Assembly (NCBI RefSeq): GCF_001425055.1
Contig: NZ_LMDK01000004.1
Coordinates: forward strand, 150,107 to 193,736
DNA length: 43,630 bases
Direction of reading: 5' to 3'
From: Pelomonas sp. Root1237
GTDB taxonomy: Bacteria; Pseudomonadota; Gammaproteobacteria; Burkholderiales; Burkholderiaceae_C
Numbering within the stretch: the stretch's first letter is position 1; the number at the start of each line of letters is the position of its first letter. Below are positions 9,411 to 16,949 of the stretch, one piece after another. The position numbers were made by a program, and so were the translations under genes. The notes under the pieces are model-generated. The model ran no database searches. It was not told the DNA's origin and was given only the letters and a program-made list of their open reading frames with translations.

Positions 9411-9454
9411 AGCCGCCTGACGACGTTGTTGACGTTCCAGGTTGCGACCCGCAC
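9411..9454 (-). pseudogene. Exonuclease III (xthA)-like N-terminal remnant
   Basis: A GTG at 9454 begins the reading VRVATWNVNNVVRRL, which matches the very conserved exonuclease III (XthA) N-terminus of the form MRxATWNVNN..RL. After about 15 codons the similarity vanishes and no metal-binding or catalytic motifs follow. It looks like the broken 5' end of a repair nuclease left directly behind the DUF3606 gene, 5 bp past its stop. With only 15 codons, coincidence is possible. Confidence 0.4.
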
Positions 9455-9458
9455 GGCG

Positions 9459-9644
9459 TTACCGCTTGCTGGCTTTCAAGTGAGCCTCAACGGCTGCGGC
9501 GTCGTTGCCGACTGCCTTCACGGCCGCCTTGAGCGCGTCCGGCGTCACGCCGAACTTCATGGCCCAGTCGCGCACCTCGTAGTCCTCGCTGAGGCTGATG
9601 CGGCTGCGATCCTGGCCGCCGGTCTTGGTCTTGTCGTCTGACAT
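9459..9644 (-). CDS. DUF3606 domain protein
   Basis: This 61-residue cytoplasmic protein has the DUF3606 pattern: MSDDKTKTGGQDRSRISL, then EDYEVRDWAMKFGVTPDALKAAVKAVGNDAAAVEAHLK. The family is a small helical domain common in soil proteobacteria; its function is unknown, though an association with stress genes has been noted. ATG 9644 is preceded by CAGGAGAC at good spacing, and an upstream in-frame start at 9677 is rejected for that reason. An exonuclease III-like fragment follows it directly. Confidence 0.85.
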   Translation of the reverse strand: MSDDKTKTGGQDRSRISLSEDYEVRDWAMKFGVTPDALKAAVKAVGNDAAAVEAHLKASKR

Positions 9645-9854
9645 GGAAGTCTCCTGGAATGCCCATGAAACCGCCATCGTGGTGCCGTTGGAGCGAGGCG
9701 CATGAAGGACAAGTCCCCGCCGTGCTGCAAGCGTCGGCCTACGCCATGCAGAGTCCGCAGATTAGGGATGCGGCGGCGGGATGAGCCGGCGTCCTACAAG
9801 CCAGCTTGGGTGGGGCGCCCAGGATGGCATTCGCTGCGACTGCCGGAGCGTGCC

Positions 9855-10070
9855 ATGACCCAGAGTTTTGATCGGTCCCGGCTGGCCGAAATTGCCGAAG
9901 CGCCGCCGATGCCGCGAGTGGCTTTCCCGGGCCGCGAGGAGATCGCCGTCATGCGGCGAAGCCTGCGGCGGATACGGGAACTGTTGAAACGCAAAGGCCG
10001 TGAGTCACGAGCGTCCCGCCGCGAGCGGGAACCGGCCGCAGCGGCGCGCCGCCTGGTCTCGGTGGGCTGA
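9855..10070 (+). CDS. Small basic hypothetical protein
   Basis: A 71-codon frame from ATG 9855 (GGAG 7 nt upstream) begins MTQSFDRSRLAEIAEAPP and turns strongly basic, with RRSLRRIRELLKRKGRE near the middle. The middle can form an amphipathic helix. I do not recognise it. The same frame extends upstream to 9702, but that part has a poor, Cys/Pro/Arg-rich composition and was excluded. Whether it is expressed is uncertain. Confidence 0.35.
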   Translation: MTQSFDRSRLAEIAEAPPMPRVAFPGREEIAVMRRSLRRIRELLKRKGRESRASRREREPAAAARRLVSVG

Positions 10071-10079
10071 AGCTTCGCG

Positions 10080-10337
10080 TTACCGGCGTTCGGCGGGAAA
10101 CGTCGGCGCTTTCGGTGTGGTGCGGTCCTTGGCAGAACGTTCCAGGGTGCCGGGCTCCAGGCGGTCCCATCGAACCGCGTCTTCACCGCGCCGCGGCTCG
10201 GCCGTCTGAGCCGGGTCGCCCGGTATCGAGGCCGGCGCAACCGGCTGGGTTCGCGCGGATGCACCCGCGACGGCGCTCGTTGCGACCGCGCAGCCTGCGA
10301 GCAGGCCGAGGGCAGAACCTGGGAGATCGAACTTCAT
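10080..10337 (-). CDS. Small exported hypothetical protein
   Basis: This 85-residue protein starts at ATG 10337 with a strong AAGGAG 7 nt upstream. It has a signal-like N-terminus (LGLLAGCAVATSAVAGASA) followed by a Pro- and Arg-rich hydrophilic tail without recognisable domain. A Cys at position 16 follows LAG, so a lipobox (LAGC) and lipoprotein fate are possible. Its start overlaps the stop of the 60-residue membrane protein gene upstream (ATGA), so the two form a tiny operon. Confidence 0.5.
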   Translation of the reverse strand: MKFDLPGSALGLLAGCAVATSAVAGASARTQPVAPASIPGDPAQTAEPRRGEDAVRWDRLEPGTLERSAKDRTTPKAPTFPAERR

Positions 10338-10516
10338 TGCGGGCTCCTTCGCTGGGTGCGGGACAGGACACCAAAGCCGGGGAATGCGCGCGCCCAGAAC
10401 GCCAGCTCGAAGATGCCGCCGAGGGCCAGCAGGGCGGTGGCGCCGCTATCCAGCCCAATGCCATAGCAGGCCAGGGCGGCCAGCAAGAGGGCGGCGGTCA
10501 CGAGGCGGTGTTTCAT
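10334..10516 (-). CDS. Small two-helix membrane protein
   Basis: This 60-residue protein has two hydrophobic stretches (VTAALLLAALACYGIGL and ATALLALGGIFELAFWARAF) separated by a short Asp-Ser-Gly turn, suggesting a hairpin in the inner membrane. Both ends are basic. I do not recognise the family. ATG 10516 was chosen because the region upstream in frame has no membrane or coding character. It overlaps the next gene by 4 bp. Confidence 0.5.
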   Translation of the reverse strand: MKHRLVTAALLLAALACYGIGLDSGATALLALGGIFELAFWARAFPGFGVLSRTQRRSPQ

Positions 10517-10703
10517 GGCATCCCGATGCAACGCTTGAGATGGCCATGCTAACGCGACGCCGCCTGCATGGCCGTCATCCAGCGTGAGTTGGCTGCCCAC
10601 GACCAAGCGGGGTAGAGTCAGCGGCGATTGCGGGAATCCAAGGGGCTTGCATGTTCCGTGGGCTCCCACTGATATCTGGCGCCAGGGAGGCGAACAGTTA
10701 GCC

Positions 10704-12905
10704 ATGCAATATCTGCCCTCCAGCTACGCCCCGTGGGTGGTCGCTGCGTCGTTGCTGATCGCCAGCTTTGCGTCCTATGTTGCGCTTGATCTGGCCAAGC
10801 GGGTCCGCACCCGTGACCGCGGCGTCGCCGTGAATTGGTGGGTCGGCGGCTCGCTGGCGATGGGCACCGGCATCTGGTGCATGCACTTCGTGGGCATGCT
10901 TGCCTTCTCTCTGCCGATTCCGCTCGGCTATACCGTGGTGCTGACGGTGGCATCGTGGGTCGCCGGGGTCGCCGTGTCGGCCATCGCCCTGTTTGTCGCG
11001 AGCCAAGGCGAGCTCACCTGGCGCCGCCTGGCCGGTGGTGCCATCGCGATGGGGCTGGGCATCTGCGCGATGCACTACACCGGCATGGCGGCGCTCGACA
11101 TGTCGCCCGGCATCGTCTGGAATCTGCTGCTGGTCGCGGCATCGGCGCTGATCGCGATCGCTGCGTCGGCGGCGGCGTTGTTGATCTTCTTCTGGCTGCG
11201 CAAGGTGGGGGAGAGGCGCGGCATGGTCTTCCAGCCCCTGGCAGCGCTGGTGATGGGCATCGCCATTTGCGGCATGCACTACACGGGCATGGCGGCGGCG
11301 AGTTTTCCGGCCGGCACCGTCTGCCTGAGCGCTGACGCGTTGGCAGGCCCGCAGCTCGGGATGATGGTGTCGGTGTCATCCGTCGCGTTGCTGGCGATGA
11401 CCTTGTTCACTTCGACCCTCGACGCCCGCATGCGCAGCTCGCTGAAGGTCGCGAACGTGAAGCTGGAAACGGCCAACGAGGAGCTGCGCCGGCGTGCCTT
11501 CCAGGATCCGCTCACCGGCCTGCCCAATCGCATGCTGTTCGAGGACCGCCTGACCCACGCGCTGCAGCGCCATGCGCGCAACGGCGAGCAGATCTCGGAG
11601 CGCAATGCCGGCAAGGTGGCCGTGCTGTTTGTCGACCTGGACGGCTTCAAGCCGGTCAACGACTCGCTCGGCCATGCCGCCGGCGATGCGGTGCTGAGGG
11701 AGGTTGCCGTGCGCCTGCGTTCAGCGGCCCGCGACGCCGACACGGTGGCGCGCATCGGTGGCGACGAGTTCGTTCTGCTGATGGAGGACGTCAGCAGCCT
11801 GGTGGACTGCGTCAGCCTCGCCCGCCGCCTGATCGAGGCACTGGCGGCACCTCTGGAGATCGGCGGCCGCCGGGTCGCCTTGTCTGGATCGGTTGGCATC
11901 GCCGCCTACCCTGATCACGGTGACGGCGACAAGCTGGTCATGCATGCGGACGCCGCGATGTACACCGCCAAACGCGCCGGGGGCAGCACCTATGCGCTGT
12001 ACGAGGCGCATATGGACGAAGGTGCGCAGGAGCAGCTCAATCTGCTGAACGACCTTCGCCATGCCATCGAGCATGAGCAACTGCAGCTCTATTACCAACC
12101 CAAGATCGATGGCCAGCATGGCCAGATCCGCGGTGTCGAAGCCCTGCTGCGCTGGAATCATCCGGAGCGCGGCCTGCTGGCCCCGGGTCTGTTCATCCCT
12201 CTCGCAGAGCGCTTCGGCCTCATCAACGGCCTTGGCAGCTGGGTCATCGAAGAGGCCTGCCGGCAGATGCACGCCTGGGCCGAGATCGGGCTGCACATGC
12301 GCGTGGCGATCAACCTGTCGGTGCATCAACTGCGCGAGGAAGACCTGGCGGCGCGGATCGAAGCGGCCCTTTCCAGGAACTTGGTCGAACCCTCCCAACT
12401 GCTTTGCGAAATCACCGAATCCGTCGCGATGGAGGATCTCAAAAGCACGCAGCGCGCGTTCGAGGAGTTGGCCCGGATCGGCGTGTTTCTCTCCATCGAC
12501 GATTTCGGGACCGGCTATTCCAGCCTCAGCTATCTGCGCCAGCTACCCGCCCGCCAGCTCAAGATCGATCGCAGCTTCGTTGCCGACGTCGAGACCAGCA
12601 GCGACGCCAAGGCCATCGTCAGCGCCGTCATCCAGTTGGCCCATGAGCTGGGGTTGCGCGTCGTCGCCGAAGGTGTGGAGACCAAGGGGCAACGTGACAT
12701 CCTGCTGGCGCTGCACTGCGACGAACTGCAGGGCTATTTCCTGGCGCGGCCCATGGCGGCCGAGACGCTGCAGGCCTGGACCGAAGGGCAAAAGCCCGCC
12801 GGCACGGCTGATTTCTCACCCTCTGTATTGGGTGGTCATCTCATGATGGAGGCCAGGGCCCTGGGCGCGATGGGCTTGCAGGACAACACGGCGACGCCGT
12901 TCTGA
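10704..12905 (+). CDS. MHYT-GGDEF-EAL cyclic-di-GMP protein
   Basis: This 733-residue inner-membrane protein starts with a seven-helix MHYT sensor (residues 1-240) with three signature copies: MHFVGM (60-65), MHYTGM (123-128) and MHYTGM (191-196). Such domains are proposed to bind copper and sense O2, CO or NO. A GGDEF domain follows with an intact GGDEF (352-356) and a product-inhibition site RDAD (343-346). An EAL domain comes next with EALLRW (479-484), EITES, DDFGTGYSSLSYLRQLP and EGVET. All key residues are present, so it may be bifunctional as diguanylate cyclase and phosphodiesterase. It is a monocistronic-looking gene between unrelated neighbours. ATG 10704 was chosen because the upstream 40 codons have no family similarity. 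Confidence 0.94.
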   Translation: MQYLPSSYAPWVVAASLLIASFASYVALDLAKRVRTRDRGVAVNWWVGGSLAMGTGIWCMHFVGMLAFSLPIPLGYTVVLTVASWVAGVAVSAIALFVASQGELTWRRLAGGAIAMGLGICAMHYTGMAALDMSPGIVWNLLLVAASALIAIAASAAALLIFFWLRKVGERRGMVFQPLAALVMGIAICGMHYTGMAAASFPAGTVCLSADALAGPQLGMMVSVSSVALLAMTLFTSTLDARMRSSLKVANVKLETANEELRRRAFQDPLTGLPNRMLFEDRLTHALQRHARNGEQISERNAGKVAVLFVDLDGFKPVNDSLGHAAGDAVLREVAVRLRSAARDADTVARIGGDEFVLLMEDVSSLVDCVSLARRLIEALAAPLEIGGRRVALSGSVGIAAYPDHGDGDKLVMHADAAMYTAKRAGGSTYALYEAHMDEGAQEQLNLLNDLRHAIEHEQLQLYYQPKIDGQHGQIRGVEALLRWNHPERGLLAPGLFIPLAERFGLINGLGSWVIEEACRQMHAWAEIGLHMRVAINLSVHQLREEDLAARIEAALSRNLVEPSQLLCEITESVAMEDLKSTQRAFEELARIGVFLSIDDFGTGYSSLSYLRQLPARQLKIDRSFVADVETSSDAKAIVSAVIQLAHELGLRVVAEGVETKGQRDILLALHCDELQGYFLARPMAAETLQAWTEGQKPAGTADFSPSVLGGHLMMEARALGAMGLQDNTATPF

Positions 12906-12926
12906 CGGCAACCGGGCAGCGCGGCC

Positions 12927-13757
12927 TCAGGCGTCGAGCAGCGTGTTCAAAATCTCCAGGCAGGCCTGGGCGGTCCGGTTGTCGCCGTCCGGTTCCTCAT
13001 GCCAAGCAGAGACGGAGACGGCGACGATGTTGTACGCGCGCAGGGCGCCAAAGAAGTCGGCCATGTCCGCGGCACTGGGGCCGCGCTGGACATGGTATTT
13101 GAGCGCAGGCATATGGGCCGGGTCGTCGATGATGTCGGTATCCCAGTGCAGGTAGATGCGCTCCTGCGGTTGCAGGTGTGCCAGCACTTCGTCGAGCGGG
13201 CAGCGCAGGATCTGGGAGCCGAGCAGCGCTTCGCGCTCGCCGGGGTCGAGATCGCGGGCATCGGCGAGAACGATTTGCTGTTGTGGATAGGCCTGCACGC
13301 CGATGGTGGCCAGGCAGGCGCGTGCCGCCTGGCTGCGCGGGTCGAGATCGTGGTCGACCCGTCCGACGAACAGGGCCAGGGGCATGCCGCCGATGTACTG
13401 GGTCTGGCTGCTGGACCAGGTGTGGAAGTCGCCATGGGCATCCAGCCAGAGCACACGCTCGGGCGGCTGGCCGGCTTGCTGTAGCCCGGCCAGTAGCCCC
13501 AAGCTGGAGACACAGTCGCCGGCGAGGCTGACTGGCCGGCAGCCACTGCGGGCCAGCGCGGCGACACGAGCAGCCAGCAGGGCGTAGAGGTGCCCCAAGC
13601 TGTCCAGCTTGGCGATGGGATCGTCGATCCGCGTCTCATGCTGCCCGGCGGGCGCCAGTACTTCCCAGGGATGGGTGTCGATGTCGAGCACGCGGCGCAG
13701 GCCGTCGCGGCGCTGGCCCATCAGGTAGGGCAGCAGAAGCCTTGCATTCACAGCCAT
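12927..13757 (-). CDS. Arginase/agmatinase-superfamily protein with Cys in metal site
   Basis: This 276-residue protein has the ureohydrolase motifs in order: AGDCVSSLG (79-87), LDAHGDFHT (105-113) and HWDTDIIDDP (204-213). Arginases bind two Mn ions through GGDHS, DAHxD and DxD. Here the motif-1 His is Cys82, while Asp106, His108, Asp110, Asp206 and Asp208 are retained. I recall a branch of arginase-family proteins of unknown substrate with the same change, so this may be a subfamily trait. Reaction would be hydrolysis of a C-N bond in a guanidino, formimino or similar compound, substrate unknown. The gene overlaps the sulfotransferase gene by 10 bp and has GGAG upstream of ATG 13757, so the two are co-expressed. 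Confidence 0.8.
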   Translation of the reverse strand: MAVNARLLLPYLMGQRRDGLRRVLDIDTHPWEVLAPAGQHETRIDDPIAKLDSLGHLYALLAARVAALARSGCRPVSLAGDCVSSLGLLAGLQQAGQPPERVLWLDAHGDFHTWSSSQTQYIGGMPLALFVGRVDHDLDPRSQAARACLATIGVQAYPQQQIVLADARDLDPGEREALLGSQILRCPLDEVLAHLQPQERIYLHWDTDIIDDPAHMPALKYHVQRGPSAADMADFFGALRAYNIVAVSVSAWHEEPDGDNRTAQACLEILNTLLDA

Positions 13758-14986
13758 CTGTCGGGCTCCATGGGATAGCCAAGCCTGTCCATCATCTCGC
13801 GCACCTCGGTCCGCTGAGCCAGGTCCAGCAGCAAGGCGCTTCTTTTGTGCCAGCGCTTGGAGCTCGGTGGTTCGGTGGCCATCTTGATGGGCAGCGCATC
13901 TGGCGGGGCCATGGCGGGCAGGCCCAGATGGTCGGTGATCAACCGCAGCGTTGCGATGGGGTTGTCGACGAAGTCTTCAAAAGACACGCGCAGGGTGCAG
14001 ACGCCGCTTTGCAGGATGGCTTCGTGGATGGAGTACCACTGGTTCAGGCACACCTCTTCCAGCTTCGCCCGGGTGAACTGGCGCCAGTTGGGTGGCAGGT
14101 CGAACTTCCACCACTTGCGGCCGAAAGCCACGGTGTCGGAATAGCCGGGGATGGCGAGTTCGCAGCCGATCTTGCTGAGGTCGTGGGAGAAGAATCCCAG
14201 CGGGTAGAGCCAGCCGTCCATCAGGCCGTTGATGGACTGCGCGAAACCCCGGGTCAGATGGATGTAGCTCACCTCGGCGTTGGGGAACAACTGCTCGTAC
14301 ATGCCGATGCGGTAGGCGTCGGACGGCGCCTTGAACAGCAGCACCGATTCCCGCACATCGGCTGAGCCGAAGGGCCGCCGCTTGAGCGTGGGCACCACGA
14401 AGGGCGGCTCCTCGATTTTCAAGGGTTCGTCGAAGTGCCGGCCGTCGCCGCGGTTGGCCTTGCCGTCGTAGTAGCTGATCCGCCAAGGCTCTTCGCTGAA
14501 TACGATGGAGAGCACAAGTTCCTGGAGCTCGGTTTCGCTGCGCCGCTCGCCGCCTTCGAACTGGCCCAAGGCCGCCTCCAGCGACTGTTCCAGGCGCCGC
14601 TCGGCAGCGGTGTCCAGGAAACGCGACGGGAACTGCAGCAGCAGCCGGTTCTTCCACTTCCTGAGCAGCAGCTCGGTATCGAGGAGGTCCGCCGAGGCAA
14701 AGGAAACCTCGTCCAGGATGTTGCTGCTCAATTCCTCGACATTGGCCACCCGCTCGATGCCATCGCTGTCGGAGTTCTGATTGAAGCCGTTGCCCGACAA
14801 GGCCAGCAACGGGTCCAGTTCCCCATCCAGTGAAGCGATGCTCGGATGCAGGGCCAGGGCCTCCTTGAAGAGGCTGGATCCGCCGCGCGAGCCGCACAGG
14901 ATGACGGCCACCCTGCGGACCCTCGTTCTCAGGCCTGAGCGCGGGACGGCGCGGCGCGCCTTGATGGCCAGTAGCAGGCTGTCCAT
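13748..14986 (-). CDS. PAPS-dependent sulfotransferase family protein
   Basis: This 412-residue protein has a P-loop-like 5'-phosphosulfate site near the N-terminus, VAVILCGSRGGSSLFKEAL (Gly/Ser loop at 32-38). A later IHLTRGFAQSINGLMDGW resembles the 3'-phosphate-binding segment, and the C-terminal part VRVSFEDFVDNPIATLRLITDHLGLP is typical of sulfotransferase family proteins. These move sulfate from PAPS to an acceptor hydroxyl or amine. It is longer than usual (about 300), with an acidic helical insert after the P-loop. ATG 14986 is a best guess: the frame is open far upstream (across the methyltransferase gene in another frame), and no Shine-Dalgarno is visible. It sits between the methyltransferase and arginase-like genes. 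Acceptor unknown. Confidence 0.75.
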   Translation of the reverse strand: MDSLLLAIKARRAVPRSGLRTRVRRVAVILCGSRGGSSLFKEALALHPSIASLDGELDPLLALSGNGFNQNSDSDGIERVANVEELSSNILDEVSFASADLLDTELLLRKWKNRLLLQFPSRFLDTAAERRLEQSLEAALGQFEGGERRSETELQELVLSIVFSEEPWRISYYDGKANRGDGRHFDEPLKIEEPPFVVPTLKRRPFGSADVRESVLLFKAPSDAYRIGMYEQLFPNAEVSYIHLTRGFAQSINGLMDGWLYPLGFFSHDLSKIGCELAIPGYSDTVAFGRKWWKFDLPPNWRQFTRAKLEEVCLNQWYSIHEAILQSGVCTLRVSFEDFVDNPIATLRLITDHLGLPAMAPPDALPIKMATEPPSSKRWHKRSALLLDLAQRTEVREMMDRLGYPMEPDRWL

Positions 14987-15018
14987 GGGGGGGCGATGCG
15001 TCAGGTTCCTGGAATCGA

Positions 15019-15687
15019 TCAGGCCCAGGTCATCTCGTAGACGAAGAACTGCTGGCGCCCGGTTTCGTCCGTGGCCTCGCTGGCCAGCTCCCTGGTCTGC
15101 AGGCCCGCTGTTTGCGCCAGGTGCTTCATGGCCTCGATTTCGCCGAAGTTGGACTGCACGAAATAGATGCGCCCTTTGGGCTTCAAATGCCGGCCCACGC
15201 CTTCGAAGAAGCGCGTATTGGTCTTGAAATCGGTGTCCCACTGGGACATGGCCACCACATCGTGTGCCGGCTTGTTTCGAAACGGCAGATTGGCGGTGAT
15301 GACATCGAACTGCTCGTCGCCCAGCGCCTCGAACAAATTGGACTGCAGCGCTGTCATGGTGCCGGCAAAGCCGTGCATCTGGGCGTTGTGGGTGGCGCTT
15401 TGGATGGCCGCCGGGTTGATGTCCACGCCCACCACCCGCCCGGCGCCCTGATAGCAGGCAAAGATGCCGATGACGCCCGAGCCGGTACCCACGTCCAGCA
15501 CGGTTTCGCCTGGCGCGACCGTGAAATTCCTGACTAGCGGCAGGCTGTCGGCGAAGGGCCAGAAGGTGTCGGGGTAGACCAGGAACTCCTTGTCCAGATA
15601 GCGGACTTTGCGGCCTTCCGGCGGCACGGATTTGAAGAGTTGCTGCCGCTGTGCCTGCCACTGGTCTGTGTAGCTCGTCAGGTCCAT
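15019..15687 (-). CDS. Class I SAM-dependent methyltransferase (PrmC/RsmC-like)
   Basis: This 222-residue Rossmann methyltransferase has motif I VLDVGTGSGVIGIFA, acidic motif II VVGVDINPAAI, and NLPF after FDVITA. NLPF occupies the place of the NPPY/NPPF catalytic motif of N-methylating enzymes such as PrmC and RsmC, so an amide, amine or guanidine nitrogen could be the target. ATG 15687 is supported by CTGGAGG 7 nt upstream; a longer start at 15735 lacks one. It is the first gene of the three-gene operon, 32 bp before the sulfotransferase. Specific substrate unknown. Confidence 0.82.
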   Translation of the reverse strand: MDLTSYTDQWQAQRQQLFKSVPPEGRKVRYLDKEFLVYPDTFWPFADSLPLVRNFTVAPGETVLDVGTGSGVIGIFACYQGAGRVVGVDINPAAIQSATHNAQMHGFAGTMTALQSNLFEALGDEQFDVITANLPFRNKPAHDVVAMSQWDTDFKTNTRFFEGVGRHLKPKGRIYFVQSNFGEIEAMKHLAQTAGLQTRELASEATDETGRQQFFVYEMTWA

Positions 15688-15710
15688 CTGCCACCTCCAG
15701 GGCCAAAGCA

Positions 15711-15735
15711 TTGCCAGATTTGCTTGAACTGGCAA
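15711..15735. promoter_or_regulatory. Inverted repeat upstream of methyltransferase operon
   Basis: Perfect 7-bp arms ttgccag (15711-15717) and ctggcaa (15729-15735) flank an 11-bp spacer, 24 bp before the methyltransferase start and in the divergent gap to the sensor operon. On the minus strand a TTGCCA -35-like hexamer lies in it with a weak AATGCT 17 bp on. It is a plausible operator; the regulator is unknown. Confidence 0.35.
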
Positions 15736-15794
15736 CGGAGAAATCTCCTATGCCGCAGTTTGGGCAAGTTAGGTCATACGTCACGCAACAGGCC

Positions 15795-15823
15795 TTGCAA
15801 GACGCTAGCCGTGCCCGTACTCT
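15795..15823 (+). promoter_or_regulatory. Possible sigma-70 promoter of the sensor operon
   Basis: TTGCAA (15795-15800) and TACTCT (15818-15823) are separated by 17 bp, about 85 bp ahead of the solute-binding protein start. Both hexamers match the consensus at four of six positions, so this is suggestive only. Confidence 0.3.
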
Positions 15824-15908
15824 TCGTTCAAACGAGCTTAGACAACACACTTAACCCGTTATCCATGTGGCCTACATGGCCTTGGCGTGGTGGGTGCGGG
15901 AGGACCAA

Positions 15909-16949
15909 ATGAGCGCTCCGACCCCGGCGGGTCGCGGTCTGAACCGCCGTCTGAATCGCCGTCATCTGGCAGGCCTGGCCTCACTCGCCGTGCTTGCCAC
16001 GGCGTTTGGCCTGAGCCGGCGCCGGTCCGGCCCGCCCTTGGCGCCCGAGCGGCTCTCGATTGCGCTTCCCCAGGCGCCGCATGCCGGTCTTATTCACATC
16101 GCCGCGGCACGGGGCTTCTTCGATGAACGCGGTCTGGCAGTGACGGTGCTGCCGCAAACCCATGGCAAAGCTGCGCTGGCCGAGCTCCTGCGAGGCGGCG
16201 CGGACCTCGCCGCCGCGGCCGACGTGCCCATCGTCATCGAGGTGCTCAAAGGTGCGCCGCTGAGCATGGCGGCGGCGGTGGCGAGCGCCTCCAACGAACT
16301 GGCCGTGCTGGCGCGTCGCGACCGCGAAATCAGCTCACCGGCCGGCCTGCAGGGGCGCCGGGTGGGCGTCACCCTCGGGACCAGCGGCGAATACTTCCTG
16401 TGGGCCTTCATGGTGCGCCATCGCCTGGCCCCGCAGTCGCTGATCCTTGTGGACCTGCCGCCAACCCGCCTGATCGCCGCGCTGCGCGACGGCAGCGTGG
16501 ACGCCATCGCCGCCTGGCAGCCGGTCCGGCATGAAGCCGAGCTGGCCCTGGGCAGCGCCATCATCTCGTTCAGTGCACCCGATGCCTATGCCCAGAACTA
16601 CGTGCTTGTCGGCCGCAGCGAATTCATGTCCACCCGCGGCGAGGCTTTGCGCAGACTGCTGCTGGCCCTGCTGGATGCCGAGCGTTTCGTGCAGCTCGAC
16701 CCCATGCAGGCGAAGACGCTGCTGGCGGCACGCCTGAAGCTCGACCCCGAGGCGCTCGAGCCGGCCTGGCAGGCCCTGGATCTGGAGGTCGATCAGCAGC
16801 AGGCCCAGTTGGTCACGCTCGAAGACGTGGCGGGCTGGGCGATGGCGCGCGGTTATGCGCCCACGCAGCCGATGCCGAACTTCCTGTCCCATCTGAGCCT
16901 CGACGCCTTGCTGGCCGCGAGCCCGGGGCGGGTGACGGTGGTGCGATGA
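15909..16949 (+). CDS. ABC-type solute-binding protein (SsuA/THI5/NMT1-like), probable sensor partner
   Basis: This 346-residue periplasmic binding protein has an N-terminal twin-arginine-rich signal or anchor (LNRRHLAGLASLAVLATAFGL). Its two-lobed domain is of the NMT1/SsuA type: LSIALPQAPHAGLIHIAAARGFFDERGL, GGADLAAAADVPIV, GRRVGVTLGTSGEYF, AALRDGSVDAIAAWQP. Relatives bind sulfonates, nitrate, taurine or pyrimidines. No ABC permease or ATPase is adjacent; instead its stop overlaps the histidine kinase start (ATGA), which suggests that it presents ligand to the kinase rather than to a transporter. ATG 15909 has GGGAGGA at good spacing. Confidence 0.85.
   Translation: MSAPTPAGRGLNRRLNRRHLAGLASLAVLATAFGLSRRRSGPPLAPERLSIALPQAPHAGLIHIAAARGFFDERGLAVTVLPQTHGKAALAELLRGGADLAAAADVPIVIEVLKGAPLSMAAAVASASNELAVLARRDREISSPAGLQGRRVGVTLGTSGEYFLWAFMVRHRLAPQSLILVDLPPTRLIAALRDGSVDAIAAWQPVRHEAELALGSAIISFSAPDAYAQNYVLVGRSEFMSTRGEALRRLLLALLDAERFVQLDPMQAKTLLAARLKLDPEALEPAWQALDLEVDQQQAQLVTLEDVAGWAMARGYAPTQPMPNFLSHLSLDALLAASPGRVTVVR

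Noticed and set aside
14987..15850. Upstream extension of the sulfotransferase frame over the methyltransferase
   Set aside because: The methyltransferase motifs are in the other frame; the extension has no family similarity.
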